Origin: Veillonella sp.
Lineage (GTDB): Bacteria; Bacillota; Negativicutes; Veillonellales; Veillonellaceae
Assembly: GCF_041333735.1 (NCBI RefSeq)
Contig: NZ_JBGKFB010000001.1
Location: forward strand, 1,622,501 to 1,686,500
Length of the DNA: 64,000 nucleotides
Direction: 5' to 3'
Shown piece after piece: positions 52,598 to 62,544 of the stretch. The notes beneath the pieces were generated by a model. The model worked only from the letters and a program-made list of their open reading frames with translations. It was not told the origin of the DNA and searched no databases. The translations under genes and the position numbers were made by a program. Every line of letters begins with the position of its first letter. The stretch's first letter is position 1.

Positions 52598-52882
52598 ATG
52601 ACAGGAAAACAAAAACGGTATTTACGTTCTTTGGCAGCAACAATGCCACCAGTAGTTCAAATTGGTAAAAATGGTTTAGAAAATAGTGTTATTGATAGTG
52701 CTCGCGCAGCATTAATGGCTCGTGAATTAATCAAGGTAAAATTACTCAACAATAGCCCTGAAGATAAGACGATTTTCCAAGAGTTAGCTGATATGCTTGG
52801 TGCTGAATTAGTCCAAGTTATCGGCTTTAACGGTGTATTATATAAAGCTAAAAAAGAACCAAAAATTATTCTACCTAAATAA
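52598..52882 (+). CDS. yhbY: YhbY-family (CRM domain) RNA-binding protein
   Basis: 94 aa CRM-domain protein with LTGKQKRYLRSLA-like start, VVQIGKNGLENSVIDSARAAL and the helix MARELIKVKLLNNS. It binds pre-50S ribosomal RNA in E. coli. Follows obg by eight bases, a common pairing. Confidence 0.94.
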   Translation: MTGKQKRYLRSLAATMPPVVQIGKNGLENSVIDSARAALMARELIKVKLLNNSPEDKTIFQELADMLGAELVQVIGFNGVLYKAKKEPKIILPK

Positions 52883-52949
52883 ATCGTCATATTACTAACA
52901 TGTATTATATGGGGGTCTACATAACCTGTTAGCCCTAGGAGGTTATTCT

Positions 52950-54071
52950 ATGCGCAGTGCTATCATCAACGCAAAAAGAATAGTAGTTAAAGTAGGCAGT
53001 AGTACGCTTTGTTATGCTAATGGTCATTTAAACCTAGAACGCATTGAACGATTAGTACGCCAACTATCAGATTTAGCTAACCAAGGTAAAGAGGTTATTC
53101 TCGTTTCTTCTGGTGCAACAGGTGCTGGACTGGCCCCTTTAGGATTTAAGGAAAAACCTAGAGACCTCGTATTAAAACAAGCTGCTGCAGCAGTAGGACA
53201 AGGCATCCTTATTCATATGTATGAGCGTATGTTTCGTGAATATGGACGTACAGTAGGTCAAATTCTTTTAACAAAAGAGGATAGTACTGGTCGCCATAGT
53301 TATCTTAATTTGCGTAATACATTACATACGTTATTGCAACTTAATGTTATTCCTATTATTAATGAGAATGACGTGGTTGCTATTGAAGAATTTAAAATCG
53401 GAGATAATGATACTTTATCTGCTACCGTAGCAGGTATTGTAGATGCTGATTTGCTCATTATTTTGTCCGATATTGAAGGTTTATATACAGCTAATCCAGT
53501 TACTCATCCAGGTGCTACATTAATAGAAACAGTTTCTGAAATTACTGATGAAACCTATGCTATTGCAGGTGGAGCAGGATCTAACATGGGTACTGGCGGT
53601 ATGTATACTAAAATTAAAGCAGCTCATATGGCTACAAACTCAGGCGTACCGATGGTAATCACATCTGGTGAAGTGGAAGATTCTGTTCGTCGTGTATGTA
53701 AGGGCGAACAAATTGGTACTCTCTTTGAAGCGCATGATGCTGGGCTATCAGGTAAACATCATTGGCTTGCCTTTGGTAAACGATTGAAAGGGTCAATCAC
53801 TATTGATGATGGTTGTGCACGTGCTGTATTAGATAAAGGGGCAAGCATTTTACCAGCTGGTATTATTGATGTAGATGGTTCATTTGGACCTGGTGATACA
53901 ATTTCTATTTATCATGGTGGTAAAGAAATTGGCCGTGGACTTATCAACTATGGCATCGAAGATATGAAGGCCATTAAAGGTCATAATACAAATGATATAG
54001 CTCAAATTTTAGGTATTAATACAACCTATGATGAAGCAGTACATCGTAATAATCTAGTTTTATTACATTGA
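52950..54071 (+). CDS. proB: Glutamate 5-kinase
   Basis: 373 aa; first step of proline synthesis, glutamate to glutamyl 5-phosphate. Amino-acid kinase domain (1-255: VVKVGSSTLCYANG, VSSGATGAGLAPLG, INENDVVAIEEFKIGDNDT, GTGGMYTKIKAA) and C-terminal PUA domain (about 275-365). AGGAGGT precedes the ATG. Proline probably inhibits the enzyme, as in other members. Confidence 0.97.
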   Translation: MRSAIINAKRIVVKVGSSTLCYANGHLNLERIERLVRQLSDLANQGKEVILVSSGATGAGLAPLGFKEKPRDLVLKQAAAAVGQGILIHMYERMFREYGRTVGQILLTKEDSTGRHSYLNLRNTLHTLLQLNVIPIINENDVVAIEEFKIGDNDTLSATVAGIVDADLLIILSDIEGLYTANPVTHPGATLIETVSEITDETYAIAGGAGSNMGTGGMYTKIKAAHMATNSGVPMVITSGEVEDSVRRVCKGEQIGTLFEAHDAGLSGKHHWLAFGKRLKGSITIDDGCARAVLDKGASILPAGIIDVDGSFGPGDTISIYHGGKEIGRGLINYGIEDMKAIKGHNTNDIAQILGINTTYDEAVHRNNLVLLH

Positions 54072-54080
54072 GGATATCCT

Positions 54081-55340
54081 ATGAACCAGTATGAAGAAAT
54101 TTGTAAAGATATGGGTCAAAGAGCTAAAGCGGCATCCTTTGAATTAGCTCAAATTGATCAAGGTACATTAGATTCTGCATTATTAGCAATCGCTGATGCT
54201 GTAGAAGCACAAGCCGATGAAATTATGGCTGCTAATCAGTTAGACTTAGATAAATCTGGTGATTATAATGTGCCTCAAACCATGATAGATCGACTAACAT
54301 TGACACCTAGCCGTATTTCTCAAATGGCAGAAGGTGTTCGTCAAGTAGCTGCTCTTGAAAGTCCAGTAGGTTCGGTTATAGAAACAATTACACGGCCTAA
54401 CGGTTTGACTATTGAAAAAAGAGCGGTACCTTTTGGTGTTATTGGCATTATTTTTGAGGCTCGTCCAAATGTAACAATTGATGCTGGTGTGCTTTGTTTA
54501 AAAACATCGAATGCTACGATACTGCGAGGTGGTAAGGAGGCATTCCATACCAACCAAATTATCGTGACTATTATGCGTAATACCTTAGAATCTTTAGGTA
54601 TTACGCCAGATGCTATTCAACTTGTGGAAGTTCTTGATCGGGATATGGTTGGTGTATTATTGCACCAACGTGAATATATTGATGTCATCATTCCTCGTGG
54701 TGGAGCTGGACTGATTCGTCGTGTTGTAGAGGAAAGTAGTATTCCTGTTATTGAAACCGGTAGTGGTGTGTGTCATACATATATAGATGAATATGCGAAT
54801 CTCGATATGGCATTAGAAATTGCAATCAATGCAAAGGTACAACGTCCGTCTGTATGTAACTCTATGGAAACATTGCTAGTACACCAAGCGGTGGCTGGTG
54901 AGTTTTTACCACGTCTTGATGAGGTTCTACAAGAATATGGCGTCCGAATTCACGGTGATACAGCTGTGGCTCAATATATGGAGAATACAATTCCTTTAAC
55001 AGAGGATTCCTTCCATACTGAATATAACGATATGGACTTAAATGTACGTATTGTTGAAAATCTTGAAGAAGCCATTAATCATGTTAATTGTTATTCTACA
55101 CATCATTCAGAGGCTATCGTAACAGATGAACCGATGCGTGCAAGAGTATTCATGAACTTAGTAGATTGTTCTACTGTGTATCATAATGCTTCAACGCGTT
55201 TTACTGATGGTTTTGAATTTGGTTTTGGTGCTGAAATCGGTATTAGTACTCAAAAGCTCCATGCTCGTGGGCCAATGGGATTACAAGCACTAACATCATA
55301 TAAATACTTTGTATTTGGAGAAGGCCAAGTTCGAAAGTGA
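54081..55340 (+). CDS. proA: Glutamate-5-semialdehyde dehydrogenase (gamma-glutamyl phosphate reductase)
   Basis: 419 aa NADPH-dependent enzyme, second step of proline synthesis. Conserved segments: GVIGIIFEARPNVTIDAG (about 119-136), the catalytic Cys in RPSVCNSMETLLVH, and GFEFGFGAEIGISTQKLHARGP. Directly after proB. Its stop overlaps a small membrane-protein gene by four bases. Confidence 0.97.
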   Translation: MNQYEEICKDMGQRAKAASFELAQIDQGTLDSALLAIADAVEAQADEIMAANQLDLDKSGDYNVPQTMIDRLTLTPSRISQMAEGVRQVAALESPVGSVIETITRPNGLTIEKRAVPFGVIGIIFEARPNVTIDAGVLCLKTSNATILRGGKEAFHTNQIIVTIMRNTLESLGITPDAIQLVEVLDRDMVGVLLHQREYIDVIIPRGGAGLIRRVVEESSIPVIETGSGVCHTYIDEYANLDMALEIAINAKVQRPSVCNSMETLLVHQAVAGEFLPRLDEVLQEYGVRIHGDTAVAQYMENTIPLTEDSFHTEYNDMDLNVRIVENLEEAINHVNCYSTHHSEAIVTDEPMRARVFMNLVDCSTVYHNASTRFTDGFEFGFGAEIGISTQKLHARGPMGLQALTSYKYFVFGEGQVRK

Positions 55341-55486
55341 AGACAGTATATTACTTAATAAGGGCATACTACAGATATATTCAGACCCCAAAAGGTCGAT
55401 ACGAATGGATATCCTATGGAAAAGCACTGCTCTTATTTATCATTATTTGTGTCATTGTCATTAAGGGTGTGACATTATTATGGTAG
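55337..55486 (+). CDS. Small membrane protein, 49 aa, between proA and nadD
   Basis: Starts at GTG (55337-55339), overlapping the proA stop (GTGA), and ends at TAG (55484-55486), seven bases inside nadD. A basic aromatic N-terminus (MKTVYYLIRAYYRYIQTPKG) is followed by one membrane helix (about 29-46: ALLLFIIICVIVIKGV). With overlaps on both sides it fills the whole gap between the two genes, which argues for real translation. Not recognised; no function proposed. Confidence 0.6.
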   Translation: MKTVYYLIRAYYRYIQTPKGRYEWISYGKALLLFIIICVIVIKGVTLLW

Positions 55487-56094
55487 AGAAACGTCGTATA
55501 GGTATCATAGGTGGAACATTTAATCCTATCCATTTAGGGCATCTAATGATTGCTGAGGTGGCTTGTGAAAGTTTTAACCTTGAGAAGGTTATTTTCGTGC
55601 CAGCACGGATACCACCTCATAAGCAACATGATGTAATAGATAGTCATCATCGATATGCTATGACAGCAGCAGCCGTGTCAGATAATCCAAATTTTGAAAT
55701 TTCTGATGTAGAGATGCGTCGTGAAGGCCCTTCGTATACAGTTGATACGATTCAACATTTTAAGATGCTCTATGGACCAAATGTTGAATTTTACTTTATA
55801 GCGGGAACGGATACAATTCGTGCGTTGCCAACGTGGAAATTTATTGAGGAATTATTAGATGAGGTCCACTTTATTGGTGCTACAAGACCTGATGGATCTA
55901 GTGCAATTGATGAAACATTAGATATTTTAGGACCAAAAGCACGAGAAAAAATACATCTTATGGAGGTTCCTGAGATGAAATTATCTGCTACGTATTTGCG
56001 AGAGCGGTTACGTTCTGGAAAAACTGTTCGGTACATGTTGCCTAAATGTGTAGTGGAGTATATAGAAGAAAACCATATTTATGGGAAGGAATAA
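55480..56094 (+). CDS. nadD: Nicotinate-nucleotide adenylyltransferase
   Basis: 204 aa; makes deamido-NAD from nicotinate mononucleotide and ATP. Nucleotidyltransferase motif GGTFNPIHLGHLMIA (residues 10-24) and the C-terminal KLSATYLRERLRSG, a variant of the ISST-type motif. Full length. Adjacent to yqeK, as in most Firmicutes. Confidence 0.97.
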   Translation: MVEKRRIGIIGGTFNPIHLGHLMIAEVACESFNLEKVIFVPARIPPHKQHDVIDSHHRYAMTAAAVSDNPNFEISDVEMRREGPSYTVDTIQHFKMLYGPNVEFYFIAGTDTIRALPTWKFIEELLDEVHFIGATRPDGSSAIDETLDILGPKAREKIHLMEVPEMKLSATYLRERLRSGKTVRYMLPKCVVEYIEENHIYGKE

Positions 56095-56097
56095 AGG

Positions 56098-56667
56098 ATG
56101 TTATCATTTGATGAAATACAAGTTAGCGTGAGTCAATGGTTGAGTAAAAAACGTTTTAAGCATACTCTTGGCGTTGTTGAATCAGCCACTCATTTAGCTG
56201 AACTTTATGGCGTTGATGTGGAAAAGGCTAGATTAGCCGCATTACTACATGATTGCGCTAAAGAATTGCCTTTACAGGATATGCAAAATCTTGTGAAAAG
56301 TGAATCTTATGATGCTGATCAAGAATTATTAAGTAATGGTAATCTCTTACATGGTTTAGCTGGTATGATTCGTGCTAAACATGAATTTTTTATATCTGAT
56401 AATGAGGTTTTAGAAGCTATTAGGGTTCATACGACTGGAAAGGTACATATGTCTACGCTAGATAAGGTGATATTTTTAGCAGACTATATTGAGCCTAATC
56501 GAAATTTTCCCGGTGTGGATGAGTTGCGTAACGTTTCAGAACTAGATTTAGATAAGGCTGTATTGCTTGGTTTTGATAATACTATTATTCATCTTATAGA
56601 GCAAAAACAATCTATTTATCCTTTGACCATTCTTGGTCGTAATGATGTGTTACAATCTTGTAAATAA
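56098..56667 (+). CDS. yqeK: HD-domain diadenosine tetraphosphatase YqeK
   Basis: 189 aa HD-domain hydrolase: LAALLHDCAKEL (HD), LLHGLAGMIRA, RVHTTGKVHMSTLDKVIFLADYIEPNR. Homologues hydrolyse Ap4A symmetrically. Three bases after nadD. Confidence 0.94.
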   Translation: MLSFDEIQVSVSQWLSKKRFKHTLGVVESATHLAELYGVDVEKARLAALLHDCAKELPLQDMQNLVKSESYDADQELLSNGNLLHGLAGMIRAKHEFFISDNEVLEAIRVHTTGKVHMSTLDKVIFLADYIEPNRNFPGVDELRNVSELDLDKAVLLGFDNTIIHLIEQKQSIYPLTILGRNDVLQSCK

Positions 56668-56679
56668 TGGAGTTTATAT

Positions 56680-57801
56680 ATGGAAGAACGTGAACGAGCA
56701 AGAGCTCGCCGTCGAAGAAGAAGACGTCAACAAAAGTCATCTGTTAAATGGCCTAGAATTATATTAGCTATTATTGTAGTAGTAGCATTACTTGGCGGTA
56801 TAGGATACGGTCTATATACTGGCGTATCTTATGCATATAGAGCTATTGTAGGTACTACTGAATCAACTGATGCATCTGGAGATAATGGAAATAAACAAGA
56901 TGGTAATACGGTATCTGTAGAGCAAAAAGGCTTAGATAAACCATTATATATTCTTGTTGTCGGTACTGATGATAATAATCCCAGTCAAAGTGATAGCTTA
57001 TTCTTGTTATCTATTAATTTAGATCAAAAGACTATGGATGTTATTGGCATACCTAGTAATAGTAAAATTGATAACAGAGATCAGACTGATGCAACAATGC
57101 TCAATAGCATCTATGAAAAAGGTGGTATTGATCTAACAAAGGCTGTTATAGAAGATATGTTCCATATTTCTATACCATATTATGTTGTAGTTAATCAAAA
57201 TGCTTTCAAAAAGACTAACGATGTATTAGGAAATCAACAAATCTATGTAGAACAGACTATGGAACACGTGGATGCAGACGGAAATAAAGATATTGATTTG
57301 CAACGAGGATATCAAACATTAGATAGTGATAAGGCTTTATCCTATTTACGGTATTCTGATCCAAAACACGATACATTTACACGTGTACAACGACAAGAAA
57401 GATTTTTGAAACTTTGGGTAGAAGAAGAGCATAATTCGTTCTTCTTAACAAATGCATGGCATATTTGGAGAATTTGGGATCATTATGATAGTAATATTTC
57501 TACATTAGATGCCATTAAGCTCGTGTATAATGCTAGTAAAATTAATAAGGAAGAGATTCATTTCTATATTCTTCCTGGTGAAAAAGAGTTAGTTGGCGAT
57601 ATGACATATTGGAAGGTAAATCCAACGGAAGCACAACGATTAGTAGGCATTACGATGGGAAATCTACCAGCCAATGAAATGACACAATTTGTAACGGCTC
57701 CAACCAATAGCACAGCTAAGGTTGCACCTGAATCAGAACATAATGGCGGCACTATCACAAAGCCATCAGAACCGGGTGATGAGAGTACTAATAAACGTTA
57801 A
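56680..57801 (+). CDS. LytR-CpsA-Psr (LCP) family protein, divergent
   Basis: 373 aa. Highly basic start (ARARRRRRRRQQK), one membrane helix (about 27-48), then an LCP domain (about 85-290). The lipid-phosphate Arg positions are altered: the usual R-x-D-T reads SQSDSLF and the usual P-R-D-T reads PSNSKI, while the later ALSYLRYSD and RVQRQERFL are kept. LCP enzymes attach glycopolymers to peptidoglycan. The substitutions suggest a different substrate or reduced catalysis. The C-terminal 50 residues are low-complexity. Confidence 0.85.
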   Translation: MEERERARARRRRRRRQQKSSVKWPRIILAIIVVVALLGGIGYGLYTGVSYAYRAIVGTTESTDASGDNGNKQDGNTVSVEQKGLDKPLYILVVGTDDNNPSQSDSLFLLSINLDQKTMDVIGIPSNSKIDNRDQTDATMLNSIYEKGGIDLTKAVIEDMFHISIPYYVVVNQNAFKKTNDVLGNQQIYVEQTMEHVDADGNKDIDLQRGYQTLDSDKALSYLRYSDPKHDTFTRVQRQERFLKLWVEEEHNSFFLTNAWHIWRIWDHYDSNISTLDAIKLVYNASKINKEEIHFYILPGEKELVGDMTYWKVNPTEAQRLVGITMGNLPANEMTQFVTAPTNSTAKVAPESEHNGGTITKPSEPGDESTNKR

Positions 57802-57813
57802 AAGGGGAATAGT

Positions 57814-58176
57814 ATGAAAAATAAAGAAGAAGTTAAACAAATCGTATTACAATTAGCACAAGCTGCTTTTGATAAAAAAGGCAGAGATATCGAAATTCTC
57901 GATTTAGAAGGTGTATCTATGTTAGGGGATTACTTCCTAATTGCTAGTGCAAATAATATTAAGCAATCTCAGAGTATTGCTGATGAAATGGAAGATAAAG
58001 CAGCAGAATTGGGCATGACAGTAAATCATAGAGAAGGTTATCGTGAAGGTGAATGGATTTTACTTGATTTTGGCGATATTATTTGTCATGTCTTTGGTGG
58101 TGATGAGTTGCGAGAATTCTACGGTTTAGAAGAATTATGGAATGATGCAGTTCGAGTTCCATTTGAAGGAGTATAG
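57814..58176 (+). CDS. rsfS: Ribosomal silencing factor RsfS
   Basis: 120 aa; binds L14 and blocks subunit joining in starvation. Core: DIEILDLEGVSMLGDYFLIASANN and EGYREGEWILLDFGDIICHVF. Full length; follows the LCP gene by 12 bases, a standard Firmicute order. Confidence 0.97.
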   Translation: MKNKEEVKQIVLQLAQAAFDKKGRDIEILDLEGVSMLGDYFLIASANNIKQSQSIADEMEDKAAELGMTVNHREGYREGEWILLDFGDIICHVFGGDELREFYGLEELWNDAVRVPFEGV

Positions 58177-58177
58177 T

Positions 58178-59086
58178 ATGGCTACAGAATTGTTGGAAAA
58201 TACAATTGCCACATTAAAAGTATTGCGTACTAGTGATCAAGGGGCTTTTCTAGATGGTCAAACTGGCAATACAAATGATGATATTTTGCTTCATAAGGAT
58301 CAACAAACATCTCCTGTTGCCATTGGTGATGAAGTAGAGGTATTTTTATATCGCGATCCAAAGGGGCGTTTGACTGCTTCTATGCGTTTACCAGCGATGA
58401 AGGTAGGGCAAATTGGGTATGTTGAGGTAATCAATACTACAAACTTTGGCTGTTTCGTAGAGGTTGGTACTGAGCGTGGTATCTTCATGCCTCACGCGGA
58501 GATGCGTGGTCGTCCTCAAGTGGGCGAAAAAGTTTGGGTTCGTCTCTATACAGATAAATCTGGTCGTTTTGCAGTATCTATGGATGTTGATGACGAAATG
58601 CGTCGCGCATCTAAGGCTGCTACAGATGCTAAAGTAGGACAACTTGTTAAAGGCGCTATCTACAACTTGACTAGTGATGGGGCATTCTTCATCACTCCTG
58701 AACGATGGATTGCCTTTTTACATCGTTCTGAGATGACTAGAAAATTAAATGTAGGAGAAATGGTTGAAGGTCGTATTACTTTCAAACGTGAAGATGGTCG
58801 TGTCAATGTATCGATGCGTCCTACTAAGGAAAAGGCACTCATTTCTGATGGAGACATTATAATGGAGTACCTTCTTAATCGTGGAGGCAAGATGCCATAT
58901 AGCGATGAATCTTCTGCGATGTTGATTAAAGATAAATTTAATATCAGTAAAGCTGCCTTTAAGCGTGCTTTAGGGCATTTGATGAAAGAGAAAAAAATTG
59001 TTCAAGATAATGGTTGGACATTGTTAACTGAAACAGGACGTCAATGGACACCTCCTGTTGGTAATGAATCACAAGAAGAGGAATAA
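58178..59086 (+). CDS. S1-domain RNA-binding protein, CvfB-like
   Basis: 302 aa with three S1-like OB domains (about 5-65, 70-135, 145-215; KVGQIGYVEVINTTNFGCFV is the clearest) and a C-terminal winged helix (about 225-290: GGKMPYSDESSAMLIKDKF, SKAAFKRALGHLMKEKKI). This is the CvfB/YitL layout; family members affect virulence and RNA-level control in staphylococci. Start at the ATG six bases after GAAGGAG (58165-58171). Confidence 0.9.
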   Translation: MATELLENTIATLKVLRTSDQGAFLDGQTGNTNDDILLHKDQQTSPVAIGDEVEVFLYRDPKGRLTASMRLPAMKVGQIGYVEVINTTNFGCFVEVGTERGIFMPHAEMRGRPQVGEKVWVRLYTDKSGRFAVSMDVDDEMRRASKAATDAKVGQLVKGAIYNLTSDGAFFITPERWIAFLHRSEMTRKLNVGEMVEGRITFKREDGRVNVSMRPTKEKALISDGDIIMEYLLNRGGKMPYSDESSAMLIKDKFNISKAAFKRALGHLMKEKKIVQDNGWTLLTETGRQWTPPVGNESQEEE

Positions 59087-59091
59087 AGGCG

Positions 59092-60432
59092 ATGAAAATT
59101 GTCATTGTAGGTGCTGGTAAGGTTGGCTATTCCTTAGCACAACGCTTGATACAAGATAATCATGATGTATATGTAATTGATCGTTCTCCAGAACGTATAC
59201 AAAATCTTGAAAATACACTAGATGTTAGCCTTGTTCAAGGAAATGGCAGTGATATACAATTGCTCAACGAAATCGGTATGGATGATGTAGGAATGTTTAT
59301 TGCTGTTACCGATTCTGATGAAGTAAATATGTTATCTTGTTCTGTAGCTAAAATTACAGGTGTTCCTACAACGATTGCTCGTGTGCGAGATAATACCGTA
59401 GCAGAACATATGGATGATGAGATGCGTGCTAAATTAGGGGTCGATTTATTTATCAATCCTGAAATGGTTACGGCTCAAGAGCTTTTACAAATTCTAGAGA
59501 CTCCATCAGCTATTGATGTAGAAGAATTTGGCCAAGGTACTGTACGCCTTATGGAATTTAAGATTACAGATGATATTCCATTAATAGGTCAACCTTTAAA
59601 AGAAATTAAATTCCCTGAAGGTGTTTTACTAGTAGGGGTTTTACGTTATGGTGAAATGATTATTCCCCATGGTGAAAGTATTCTACAAGTTGATGACAGT
59701 GTATTCTTCTTAGGCTTAAAAGAGTCTGTTGAAGAAGTAGAAAATCTTTGGTTCCATAATCACAGTACATTTTATAAACGGGCTGTTATCATTGGGGCTG
59801 GTCTATTAGGTAGAAATCTAACAGTTCTTTTAGAACAAGCTGGATTCTCTGTTAAGGTTATTGAAAAAGATTTTAACCGCTGTGAAAAACTTGCTAATCT
59901 TGTAGATAAGTCTATGGTTATCAATGGAGATGCTACAGACTTTGACCTTTTAGAAGCAGAAGAAATTGCAGATAGTGATGTTATAATTGCTGTTACAGAT
60001 GATGATAAGCTCAACTTGCTCGTTGCTCTTGTAGGCAAGCATATGGGCATACCAAAGACAGTTGTGCGCGTAGGTCGACCTGAATACATTATGCTTATGG
60101 AACAAGTGGGAATTGATGTGGTATTCTCGCCACGTTTATTTACAGCGAGTCAAATTTTACGTTTCGTGCGTAGTGGAGAAGGTGTTTTATCTATTTCGAC
60201 CTTTGAAGGTGGAAAAGCGGAATCTATAGAGGTTGCCATTACAAGTGAATCACCTGTGGCTGGTAAACAATTAAAGGACATCCGTTTACCAGGGAAGGCG
60301 TTAGTTGGTGTAATTTTACGTGGAGATGAAGCCATCGTACCACGTGGTAATACTGAAATCTTAGATGGAGATCACATTGTTCTATTTGCGTTACCTGAAT
60401 CTGTAAGTAAATTACTTAAATATCTTACCTAG
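59092..60432 (+). CDS. trkA: Trk system potassium uptake regulatory protein TrkA
   Basis: 446 aa, two RCK repeats. Each has a Rossmann NAD(H)-binding domain (GAGKVGYSLAQRL, residues 7-19; GAGLLGRNLTVLLEQ, about 234-248) and a TrkA-C domain. Gates the TrkH channel in response to nucleotides. Its partner trkH follows after 12 bases. Confidence 0.96.
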   Translation: MKIVIVGAGKVGYSLAQRLIQDNHDVYVIDRSPERIQNLENTLDVSLVQGNGSDIQLLNEIGMDDVGMFIAVTDSDEVNMLSCSVAKITGVPTTIARVRDNTVAEHMDDEMRAKLGVDLFINPEMVTAQELLQILETPSAIDVEEFGQGTVRLMEFKITDDIPLIGQPLKEIKFPEGVLLVGVLRYGEMIIPHGESILQVDDSVFFLGLKESVEEVENLWFHNHSTFYKRAVIIGAGLLGRNLTVLLEQAGFSVKVIEKDFNRCEKLANLVDKSMVINGDATDFDLLEAEEIADSDVIIAVTDDDKLNLLVALVGKHMGIPKTVVRVGRPEYIMLMEQVGIDVVFSPRLFTASQILRFVRSGEGVLSISTFEGGKAESIEVAITSESPVAGKQLKDIRLPGKALVGVILRGDEAIVPRGNTEILDGDHIVLFALPESVSKLLKYLT

Positions 60433-60444
60433 TATGGAGGGACT

Positions 60445-61932
60445 ATGCGCATTCAAATTGTCATGTCCTTAGTGGGGCGATTATTATATATCTTTGGGAT
60501 TTTTACATTAATTCCTTTTATATATGGTATTGTATTTGAAACTGCATATTGGTCGTTTTTGGTTACTACTGGTATTTCATTTGGCTTAGGTGGACTTTTA
60601 TCTTATTATGGTCATGAAACTCAAAGCTTTAGTCTTCGTGATGGGTTTTTAGTTGTATCATCTACATGGATATTAACAATTATCTTAGGTTCCTTACCAT
60701 TTATTCTTAGTGGTATATTAACCAATGTATTTGATGCTCTATTTGAAGCTACATCAGGGATTACAGCAACTGGTGCTACAATTATTAATAGCGTAGATGA
60801 TTTACCTAAGACATATGTTTTATGGCGTGGATTAATGCACTGGATTGGTGGGATGGGGATTATTGTCCTTATTTTATCGTTCTTAAAGAACTTAGGTGCA
60901 GATGCAGCTCATATGTTTAATGCAGAAGCATCGGTACCAAAACCTGGTGTTGTTATGCCTCGTATTCAATCAATGGCCAGTAAACTTTGGCGTTTATATG
61001 TTGCTTTTACCGCCATTTGTTTCGTTATGCTATGGGCTGGTGGTATAGAGCCTTTTGATGCATTAAATTATGCATTTTCCATTATTGCTACAGGTGGTTT
61101 TGCACCTACATCTGCAGGTACATTTATTTATGAACAAAGCAACTATATCTGTTTTGTATTTATATTTTTCATGATACTTGCTGGTGGTAATTTTGCAGTA
61201 TATTATAATGCACTGCAAAGAGGCATTCGTGTTTTGATTGATGATTTTGAAACACGTATGTATTGGCTAGTTATTTTTATTGGAATTGCTATAGTATCAA
61301 TTTCGATGGTAGTACAATCAAATATTAATGATCCAATTCAAATCTTTAGAGATGTTTCCTTTAATTATGTATCGATTCAAACTGGTAGTGGATTTGCTGT
61401 AAGCGATTATGATTTATGGCCAGCCGCTGCACAGATGATGTTATTTATTTCATCATTTTTTGGTGGTTGTAGTGGTTCTACAACAGGGGGCGTAAAAATT
61501 ATTCGCCTCATTATTCTAATTAAGAGCAGCATTATTTATTTAAGAAAATCAATTCATCCGGAGATGGTACAAGTCGTGCGCATTAATGGTAAACCGATGC
61601 CTACTAAATGGATACAGATGTCACAGCAATTTTTATTTTTATATTTAATGATTTACGTTATATCTGTTTTCCTTATGACTTGTTCTGGAATGTCTACTTA
61701 TGATGCGATGCAAATTATAACAGCTTTTCTTAGTAATGTAGGCATTGGATTTGGTGGTTTTGGGCCTACAGATGCCTTTGGTAGTATGTCTGATAGTGCT
61801 AAATGCGTAGCAATGGCAGACATGTTATTAGGTCGTTTGGAATTATTTACAATTCTTGTTATGCTTCATCCTCAATTCTGGGAAGGGTATTTTATAAAAA
61901 AACAATCTGCTAAACGGTATCGTATCCTATAG
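60445..61932 (+). CDS. trkH: Potassium uptake protein TrkH
   Basis: 495 aa, about ten membrane helices in four pore-loop repeats. Pore segments include ATSGITATGATII, FSIIATGGFAPTSAG, IQTGSGFAVSDYD and SNVGIGFGGFGPT, with GSTTGGVKIIRL at the cytoplasmic gate. K+ uptake together with TrkA. Confidence 0.95.
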   Translation: MRIQIVMSLVGRLLYIFGIFTLIPFIYGIVFETAYWSFLVTTGISFGLGGLLSYYGHETQSFSLRDGFLVVSSTWILTIILGSLPFILSGILTNVFDALFEATSGITATGATIINSVDDLPKTYVLWRGLMHWIGGMGIIVLILSFLKNLGADAAHMFNAEASVPKPGVVMPRIQSMASKLWRLYVAFTAICFVMLWAGGIEPFDALNYAFSIIATGGFAPTSAGTFIYEQSNYICFVFIFFMILAGGNFAVYYNALQRGIRVLIDDFETRMYWLVIFIGIAIVSISMVVQSNINDPIQIFRDVSFNYVSIQTGSGFAVSDYDLWPAAAQMMLFISSFFGGCSGSTTGGVKIIRLIILIKSSIIYLRKSIHPEMVQVVRINGKPMPTKWIQMSQQFLFLYLMIYVISVFLMTCSGMSTYDAMQIITAFLSNVGIGFGGFGPTDAFGSMSDSAKCVAMADMLLGRLELFTILVMLHPQFWEGYFIKKQSAKRYRIL

Positions 61933-61945
61933 GAGGGCGAATAAT

Positions 61946-62542
61946 ATGAATATTATAAAACGCCCTCTAGGGCTTTATAAAGCAAATTGTTATGTATTAA
62001 TTAAAGATGGAAAATCTCTTATTATTGATCCCGGGTTTCATAGTAAGCATATAATTGAAATGGTAGGAGATTCTGAGCCTATAGCAGTATTATTAACACA
62101 TGGTCATTGTGATCATGTGTCGGCTCTTGATGAGGTTTGTGAGTATTATAATATTCCTGCTTATTTACATCCTTTGGATCAAGAGTTATTACAACTAATC
62201 CGACGTAGACCTAGTGTATATAAAAAGAAGATGTACACGAATTGTAAAGATTTAGTGGCCGGTAAATTAGAAGTAGGGCCTTTTAAAATAATCGTACATC
62301 ATACACCAGGCCATAGTGCTGGCTCAGTTTGTTTGGAGATTGGTGGACATCTATTTTCTGGAGATACTTTATTCAAACAAAATGTAGGAAATACCGACAA
62401 CTATAAGAGTAATCCCCGTGATTTAATCATTAGTTTGAAGCATATATTAACGTTGTCAAAGGATTTAATTGTCGAACCAGGACATAAAGAATCTACAACA
62501 TTAAAAGATGAAGAAGAATTCATCAAAAATATTGTAGGATAG
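61946..62542 (+). CDS. MBL-fold metallohydrolase (glyoxalase II-like)
   Basis: 198 aa. Metallo-beta-lactamase fold with HGHCDHVSAL (HxHxDH), HTPGHSAGSVC and FSGDTLF. Small hydroxyacylglutathione-hydrolase-like form without the C-terminal substrate domain, so the substrate is open. GGAGGG precedes the ATG. Confidence 0.9.
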   Translation: MNIIKRPLGLYKANCYVLIKDGKSLIIDPGFHSKHIIEMVGDSEPIAVLLTHGHCDHVSALDEVCEYYNIPAYLHPLDQELLQLIRRRPSVYKKKMYTNCKDLVAGKLEVGPFKIIVHHTPGHSAGSVCLEIGGHLFSGDTLFKQNVGNTDNYKSNPRDLIISLKHILTLSKDLIVEPGHKESTTLKDEEEFIKNIVG

Positions 62543-62544
62543 TG

